DNA of 64,000 nucleotides from Robinsoniella peoriensis. GTDB taxonomy: Bacteria > Bacillota > Clostridia > Lachnospirales > Lachnospiraceae. Of this stretch, positions 58,835 through 64,000 are shown one piece after another; position 1 is the first letter of the stretch, and each line of letters begins with the position of its first letter. A program made the position numbers and the translations under genes. The stretch lies in the NCBI RefSeq assembly GCF_042680125.1, contig NZ_JBHTNY010000022.1. One strand, given 5' to 3'. The notes under the pieces were generated by a model. That model was not told where the DNA came from. It searched no databases and worked only from the letters and a program-made list of their open reading frames with translations.

Positions 58835-59884
58835 ATGATTGATTTATTCGCTGGCGTAGGAGGGCTTTCCCTTGGATTTGAACAAGTGGGGTTCGATGTA
58901 GTGATTGCTAACGAATATGATGAATCAATTGCACAGGCATATATTAATAACCACAATAATCCCAATATGATTGTTGCAGATATTACAAAACTTCCGATTC
59001 ATGAGACTTTCGGAAAATATAGAGGACAAGTAGATTTAGTGGTTGGTGGTCCGCCATGCCAAGGATACTCACAGAAGGGACAGAGAAAGACCATCAACGA
59101 CCCAAGAAATTTTCTTTTCAGATATTTTGTAGATGTGGTAAAGGAAGTATCTCCACGATATTTTGTGATGGAAAATGTACCAAACCTCCTGACGGCTGAA
59201 AAGGAATATTTTAAGAATGAGTTGATTGCTATGTTCACGGAACTCGGATATACCGTAAATGCACAGGTGCTTTGTGCAGCGGATTATGGTGTACCACAGA
59301 ATAGGAATAGAGCCTTTATTATCGGAAAAAAGGATGCAGAGAATCCAGTGGATATGCCAAAAAAAGTTGAAAAGCGAACCACAATTTGGGATGCGATTAG
59401 TGATTTGGCATATTTGAAATCTGGTGAGGGAGAAGAAATATCAGACTATAAGAATCCGGCTGATTCCAAATATCAGACTTTGATGAGAACGGATAGTCAA
59501 AAGATATTCAACCATGTAGCTACTAACCATTCCAAGATTGCTCTTGAGAGGTTAGCAATGATACCGCCAAAGGGTGGGAAAGAGTTTCTTCCACCAGAGC
59601 ACTTGACGAAGTCTATTTACAGCGGAACTTGGGAACGAATGGATGCAGACGACATTTCGGTCACTATAACCACGAGATTTGATACACCTTCATCTGGAAA
59701 ATTCACGCATCCATACTTAAATCGAGCAATAACTGTTCGTGAAGCTGCAAGAATTCAGTCATTTCCGGATGCTTTTAGGTTCTACGGAACTAAGACATCT
59801 CAGATGAAACAAGTGGGTAATGCAGTTCCTCCGATGCTTTCAAGGGCAATCGCAGAGTCAATAATCAGTGATATGGACAAATAA
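58835..59884 (+). CDS. DNA (cytosine-5) methyltransferase
   Basis: 349 residues from the ATG at 58835; a GTG at 58820 inside the preceding gene is an alternative. Motif I MIDLFAGVGGLSLGFEQVG at the very start, catalytic GPPCQGYSQ (about residue 75), MENVPNL (ENV motif), QNRNRAFIIG, then a target-recognition region (about 190-290), and QVGNAVPP near the end. It makes 5-methylcytosine. It pairs with the beta-class methylase, so the locus marks DNA with two methylations. Confidence 0.93.
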   Translation: MIDLFAGVGGLSLGFEQVGFDVVIANEYDESIAQAYINNHNNPNMIVADITKLPIHETFGKYRGQVDLVVGGPPCQGYSQKGQRKTINDPRNFLFRYFVDVVKEVSPRYFVMENVPNLLTAEKEYFKNELIAMFTELGYTVNAQVLCAADYGVPQNRNRAFIIGKKDAENPVDMPKKVEKRTTIWDAISDLAYLKSGEGEEISDYKNPADSKYQTLMRTDSQKIFNHVATNHSKIALERLAMIPPKGGKEFLPPEHLTKSIYSGTWERMDADDISVTITTRFDTPSSGKFTHPYLNRAITVREAARIQSFPDAFRFYGTKTSQMKQVGNAVPPMLSRAIAESIISDMDK

Positions 59885-59961
59885 CATAATCATCATTAAA
59901 CGATTATAGCAAGGCAGAGAAGCAACTCTGCCTGTTGCTGGTATAGAAAGGAAGGTACATA

Positions 59962-60714
59962 ATGGCAAGTTATTCAATTTACAACGCAGGAATTAACACG
60001 GGGACGAAATACTTAACAACTGAAGTTGCTTATTTCCTTGGAGGAATATATGCAGCAGATGAGAAGGTTACAAGCAACGGGAAATTATACTGGGCAGCTC
60101 CAGTACGCTACAATCCGCAATATTCAACAGAAATGCAAACAGCTGAACACTTTGATTATGTTAGTACTATTGCGTCAAAAGTGAACGGATACACTGTTAT
60201 GAAAGACAACATTAAAGGAACTTCACTTGATTCTGGGAAAAATCGTCTTCCCGGCTTTAGTACCTTCTTTGAAGCGACCGGATTGACTGATTTGCGCACA
60301 GAGATTCCCACTTTAAAACCTGTGTTGTTAGCAGCAGATAAGGATGTTCAAAAAGCGTTTATTTTAGGTGTCATAGATGGAAGAGGAACTCCTGACATAA
60401 GCATACCAAAGGGAATCATAAGATATCTTTCGTTGGACTGCCCGAATAATGACATAGGCAGTTTCCTTGATGAGGTATTCGAACACTATGGACTTGATTG
60501 CAATTATAATACTGCACGTGATCGCCTGGAGGGTGGAAATCCGAGAAAGCCACAACTTAGAATTAAAGATGTGGAATACTATATGAAGAACATCGGTTAC
60601 ATTTCCCCTACCAAGTTTTCAAAGATGTATGATGTATTCATGGCTAAATTTGGATCTGCGAATGTGATTAATGGCAGTGCGTTTCTTCCAGGTTTGAAAT
60701 ATTTGAAGGGGTGA
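59962..60714 (+). CDS. LAGLIDADG-like protein of the McrBC locus
   Basis: 250 residues, AAGGAAGG seven bases before ATG. Two segments look like LAGLIDADG helices: EVAYFLGGIYAADE (about residues 21-34) and KAFILGVIDGRGT (about 130-142), the pattern of a single-chain two-motif homing-endonuclease or WhiA-like fold. It is followed without a gap by mcrB and is part of the operon, so it may be the DNA-recognition subunit. Acidic residues occur at or near the ends of both motifs (D/E), but I cannot tell whether it cuts. Family unknown to me. Confidence 0.65.
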   Translation: MASYSIYNAGINTGTKYLTTEVAYFLGGIYAADEKVTSNGKLYWAAPVRYNPQYSTEMQTAEHFDYVSTIASKVNGYTVMKDNIKGTSLDSGKNRLPGFSTFFEATGLTDLRTEIPTLKPVLLAADKDVQKAFILGVIDGRGTPDISIPKGIIRYLSLDCPNNDIGSFLDEVFEHYGLDCNYNTARDRLEGGNPRKPQLRIKDVEYYMKNIGYISPTKFSKMYDVFMAKFGSANVINGSAFLPGLKYLKG

Positions 60715-60719
60715 TGAAA

Positions 60720-61982
60720 ATGGCAAAAAACATTATATTTTATGGACCTCCGGGTACCGGTAAGACATACTTTCTGCAATCACTAATGAATGACTATATT
60801 GATTATGAAATTGCTGATGCACAGCTAAAGAGTGCATTTGTGAGCGAATCAAAGGAGTGGATTTTGATTACACTCGTTTTGCTTCAAAACCACGGGAAAA
60901 TGGCAACAACCGATATTCAAAAGAAGGTCGATTCATTATCATTAGGGGTTAGAATCAATGTAGCAGCAGAATTGGACAAGCATAATTTAAAACCAGCTCC
61001 TATTGCGGGTGTGACAAGGGAACAACCTAGGATTTTTATGTCATTGGGACCGAGCGAATGGTATGTTGATTTAGTAAGAGTTCAGCAGGCACGGGCAGAT
61101 TTTTTTACAAAGTTTTTAAGTAAATGTCCTGTAACTAAACGATATAACTTCGTCACATTCCACCAATCATACGCTTATGAAGATTTTATCGAAGGAATTC
61201 GTCCCGAGTATGTTGCAACAACAAAATCTATTGATTATTCACCTAAGCCGGGGGTCTTTAAACTACTTTGTGATGAAGCATCTGGCTGTCCTGAAAAGGA
61301 ATACGCTATTTTCATCGATGAGATAAACCGTGGAAATATTTCTGAAATATTTGGTGAGCTAATCAGTTTGATTGAAGTGGATAAAAGAGAGGGAGAAACA
61401 GGCGCATTGTCAGCTGTTCTTCCTTACTCAAAAACTGTATTTTCAGTTCCGTCCAATATCAATGTATATGGAACAATGAATACAGCAGATAGATCTATTG
61501 ACCAAATTGACATTGCCTTACGTAGAAGATTCAAGTTCAAACCGTTACTTCCGAATTCAGAGGTAATTGAGAGAGAAATGGATTTGCAAGGCTTGGATGC
61601 CCATAACATTGATGGGGTTGATTTGATTTCGCTTTTTGAAACCTTAAATTACAGGATAGAACTTTTATTGGATTCGCAGCATTTGTTGGGTCATGCATTG
61701 TTCCTTGGTGCAAAATCAGCAAATGCTATAGCTGGAGTAATTACAAATTCTGTTATACCTTTGTTGGAAGAGTATTTTTATGATGACGTTCAGAAGATTC
61801 AGCTCGTCTTTAATGACTTAGATGATACCGGAGATTTGCGCACAAATGCCATTTATTTGAGTGATGAAATCGAAGCCGATAAATATTTTTCCTATACGGG
61901 GGATTACATGATTGACGATAAAAAACACTACCATGTATCCGAGTCAATCACAGTAGACTCGTTAAAACAAATATATTTATGA
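60720..61982 (+). CDS. mcrB: McrB-like AAA+ GTPase of a restriction system
   Basis: 420 residues from the ATG at 60720, eight bases after AAGGGG; earlier GTG and ATG codons overlap the previous stop. Walker A FYGPPGTGKTYF at residues 6-17, then an inserted region (about 35-110) that replaces the usual N-terminal recognition domain, FVTFHQSYAYEDFIEGIRP, Walker B FIDEINRGNISEIFGEL, and the McrB GTP motif MNTADRSI followed by ALRRRF. It forms the GTP-driven ring that moves DNA to the McrC nuclease. It lacks a separate N-terminal DNA-binding domain, leaving recognition to another subunit. Confidence 0.92.
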   Translation: MAKNIIFYGPPGTGKTYFLQSLMNDYIDYEIADAQLKSAFVSESKEWILITLVLLQNHGKMATTDIQKKVDSLSLGVRINVAAELDKHNLKPAPIAGVTREQPRIFMSLGPSEWYVDLVRVQQARADFFTKFLSKCPVTKRYNFVTFHQSYAYEDFIEGIRPEYVATTKSIDYSPKPGVFKLLCDEASGCPEKEYAIFIDEINRGNISEIFGELISLIEVDKREGETGALSAVLPYSKTVFSVPSNINVYGTMNTADRSIDQIDIALRRRFKFKPLLPNSEVIEREMDLQGLDAHNIDGVDLISLFETLNYRIELLLDSQHLLGHALFLGAKSANAIAGVITNSVIPLLEEYFYDDVQKIQLVFNDLDDTGDLRTNAIYLSDEIEADKYFSYTGDYMIDDKKHYHVSESITVDSLKQIYL

Positions 61983-63217
61983 TGGAAACGATTGTACTGA
62001 AAGAATATGACCAGCTACATATTCGAGATAAGAGAGACCCAAAACATAATATCATAACCCAGGATGATGCCATTGCTCTTCAGAGTGTAATTATGGAAGA
62101 GGAGCCGGTATTCAAATGGGGATACAAAAAACTGGTTGCGCAGCATTGGGTTGGAAATATAACATTAAAAAATCTGAATATTGAAATTCTCCCGAAATTA
62201 TATGGCTCTGTGTCAGAGGATGAGTTAAGGAGTGTTCTTACGAGAATGCTTTTGATTTCGCATCAACGTCCTTCGGTTCGAGAAATGCCTGGAATGACAC
62301 AGATTTGTAAGAACTCTTTAGTGGAGATGCTGATTGATACCTTCCTTACATCGCTTGAGAAGTATACGAAAGATGGATTGACACATTCATACAAAAAGAT
62401 CGATACCAATCTGAGCAGAGTTAAAGGAAGAATACTGTTCAATAAACAGTTTTCGCAGAATGTTCTTAAGCCCACGAAATTTTGGTGCAGATATTCCAAA
62501 TTTACAGCTGATAATAATATAAATCAGTTTTTTAAACTTTGTTTGAACCAGATGTTTAAAGTCAGCACAGATGCACAAAACAAAAGACGTATTAAATACT
62601 TGTTGCCAGTATATGAAGATTTCACAGATATTAGTAAAGAAAAAGCCCTAATGCGTGAGATAGTTTTTAATTCGACTAATCAAAGTGCAGAAGAATCATA
62701 TATGTATGGCAGACTGTTTCTGAACAATATTTTCAGTACCTTGAGTGCCGGAAATGTGTCTATCAACATGATGCTTTTTGATATGAATGATTTGTATGAG
62801 TTGTTCATATACAAGGTTGCACATTTGGTGTACAGAAACAAGGCGTACTATCAAATGCGAGGAAATTATTTGCTGCAACGAGATTCTGATTCAAAAAAGC
62901 GAACTGCTTTACGTCCGGACATTACGATTAAGCAAGACGATGGAAGTTATGTGATTGTAGATACAAAATGGAAGATACCTCAGAAATTTGCCAAGGAATC
63001 GGATCTGTATCAGATGAACGCCTATTCCACGAGCATTGATGATATTAAGGAAATTGTTTTGCTGTATCCTCTTGTGAAAAATGAAAGAATGGTTGATGAT
63101 TATCATTTTATTGATAAGAACGGAAACAAAAGACCATTAAAAATTAGAACTGTTGATTTGATGCAATGTCTTGATTGGAAGAAATTCTTACTGGACTTTC
63201 CTAGTGTTCTTATGTAG
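61979..63217 (+). CDS. mcrC: McrC-like endonuclease subunit
   Basis: 412 residues; its ATG overlaps the mcrB stop (ATGATG). N-terminal barrel-like region, HWVGNITLKNLNIEILPKLY, and the C-terminal PD-(D/E)xK nuclease core LRPDITIKQDD followed by YVIVDTKWK (about residues 320-340). McrC binds the McrB ring and cuts. The gene order mcrB-mcrC, and the presence of two methylases upstream, is that of BsuMI/LlaJI-like systems. Confidence 0.92.
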   Translation: MMETIVLKEYDQLHIRDKRDPKHNIITQDDAIALQSVIMEEEPVFKWGYKKLVAQHWVGNITLKNLNIEILPKLYGSVSEDELRSVLTRMLLISHQRPSVREMPGMTQICKNSLVEMLIDTFLTSLEKYTKDGLTHSYKKIDTNLSRVKGRILFNKQFSQNVLKPTKFWCRYSKFTADNNINQFFKLCLNQMFKVSTDAQNKRRIKYLLPVYEDFTDISKEKALMREIVFNSTNQSAEESYMYGRLFLNNIFSTLSAGNVSINMMLFDMNDLYELFIYKVAHLVYRNKAYYQMRGNYLLQRDSDSKKRTALRPDITIKQDDGSYVIVDTKWKIPQKFAKESDLYQMNAYSTSIDDIKEIVLLYPLVKNERMVDDYHFIDKNGNKRPLKIRTVDLMQCLDWKKFLLDFPSVLM

Positions 63218-63251
63218 AAAACAAAGAACTGTGTTTTAAGGAGGAGACCCT

Positions 63252-64000
63252 ATGGCGGCTGACCACTCATTTACAGAATATGTAGCAAAAAGATTTGATA
63301 ATGATTTTTGGGCGGTTGCCGAGCAATTTCTGGACGACAATCAAGATTCCCTTTCATCAGAGTTACAAAGAATTCACAGCGCAGGAGATATGGAAATCTC
63401 TGATGTCAAAGTGGAACACGTCTGGGTAGAAGATTTACCTGGAATGAAAATTCAGTTCGATGTGGCACTTTCAATATGGTATGAGATTGCAGAAGGAAAT
63501 CACCATTATGATGATTTAGAAGATAGAATTGTCTGGATTATGGCACGTTGCAAAGGCGATTTAAATTCAAACTTGGATGATTTTGAGATTTTTCATGTGT
63601 CTAGCTATAATGGGAAAAACCGTGTAAAGAACCCAATGGATGATTCTCTCGTTCCGGTAATGTATCCAGATAAACTAGATGAGGTTGCTGAACAGTTTTT
63701 AAGGGAACACTATAAAAAAGCATTGTTACAGCCTACCTGGGTAAACCCATTAGAATTGGCAGAGAGCATGGGACTCTGTGTGAAGTTTGTATATATCACA
63801 AAGGATGAGACTGTCTTTGGAAGAAGTTATTTCTTTGACAGTGATGTTGAATTATATAATCCGGATTCAGATTCATTTTATACGGAACATATTCCGGCAG
63901 GAACAATTTTGGTAGACAAGGCCGTTGCGTTCATGTATGTACTGGGAGCAACGAATAATACCATCATTCATGAATGTGTCCACTGGGATAAGCATAAGAA
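63252..64000 (+). CDS. Partial gene: protein with HExxH motif, ImmA/IrrE-like
   Basis: 249 codons in the window, open at the right edge. ATG with GGAG seven bases upstream, 34 bases after mcrC, so probably in the same operon. The first 140 residues are acidic and unfamiliar; then VNPLELAESMGLCVKFVYIT, and near the end NTIIHECVHWDKHK with H240, E241 and H244 as a zinc-binding HExxH motif. The layout fits an ImmA/IrrE-type metallopeptidase, which often cleaves repressors in mobile or defence loci. The C-terminus is not visible. Confidence 0.75.
   Translation, partial: MAADHSFTEYVAKRFDNDFWAVAEQFLDDNQDSLSSELQRIHSAGDMEISDVKVEHVWVEDLPGMKIQFDVALSIWYEIAEGNHHYDDLEDRIVWIMARCKGDLNSNLDDFEIFHVSSYNGKNRVKNPMDDSLVPVMYPDKLDEVAEQFLREHYKKALLQPTWVNPLELAESMGLCVKFVYITKDETVFGRSYFFDSDVELYNPDSDSFYTEHIPAGTILVDKAVAFMYVLGATNNTIIHECVHWDKHK

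Noticed and set aside
1..64000. tRNA, rRNA or insertion-sequence transposase genes
   Set aside because: No cloverleaf, rRNA segment or transposase motif was seen on either strand; the only recombinase is the serine recombinase.

Overview
The window reads as a chromosome segment of a low-to-middle GC gut Firmicute, most likely a Lachnospiraceae member. This rests on gene content and style: paired short chromate transporters, an OPT transporter next to a PqqD-like protein, DUF1836, a YerC/TrpR-like repressor, strong AGGAGG ribosome binding sites and frequent TTG starts. There is no rRNA or tRNA in view, so the genus is not resolved.

Region 1 (1-14385) is core chromosome. It holds a divergent chromate-transporter pair with a LysR regulator, a 3-hydroxyisobutyrate-dehydrogenase-like enzyme with a shikimate-dehydrogenase-like enzyme, a solitary NMT1-type substrate-binding lipoprotein, OPT transporter plus PqqD, a PHP phosphatase, YerC, DUF1836, DUF1648, PcrA helicase and two small unknown proteins. 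Region 2 is rlmD (23S rRNA m5U1939 methyltransferase), whose 3' end is the integration site of a mobile element.

Region 3 (15712-56902) is a complete integrative conjugative element of about 41.2 kb with exact ends. The 7-base core GTTGAGA occurs at 15712-15718 and 56896-56902. Joining the outer flanks rebuilds an uninterrupted rlmD ending GHVESVVLMSRVDK. Joining the inner flanks rebuilds one continuous large serine recombinase of 661 residues, which integration splits into a 547-residue front at the left end and a 114-residue C-terminal domain at the right end. The left end also supplies a substitute 3' end for rlmD. The element carries a recombinase/regulatory end (recombinase, sigma-like factor, CD3324-type and XRE regulators), macrolide resistance (Erm methylase; Mef efflux pump behind a multi-hairpin attenuator with leader peptide MLIRIRK), and a mobilisation and transfer module read on the minus strand: parA, parB, DUF6017, DUF7768, PcfB, VirD4, VirB2-like Maff2, VirB6-like, PrgI, VirB4, CHAP hydrolase, DUF4315, DUF4366, topoisomerase III, an ArdC/YodL-like protein, TTRAP, a 2465-residue methylase-helicase, MobC, CD1845 and relaxase.

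Unrelated cargo is interleaved one module at a time between these conserved genes: a DUF2971 gene, a TIR plus TM-macro pair that fits type II Thoeris, an HNH-like gene, two opposite-strand genes with HEPN-type RNase motifs, and a 301-residue unknown. Two of the modules sit next to extra copies of the 3' end of virD4, which points to repeated insertion at one site.

Region 4 (56935-64000) is chromosome again, but accessory in character: three 18-bp direct repeats, a SymE-like protein, then a restriction locus made of an excisionase-type HTH protein, a beta-class DNA methylase, a C5 methylase, a LAGLIDADG-like protein, McrB, McrC and a protein with an HExxH motif that runs off the window. The layout recalls BsuMI/LlaJI-type systems.
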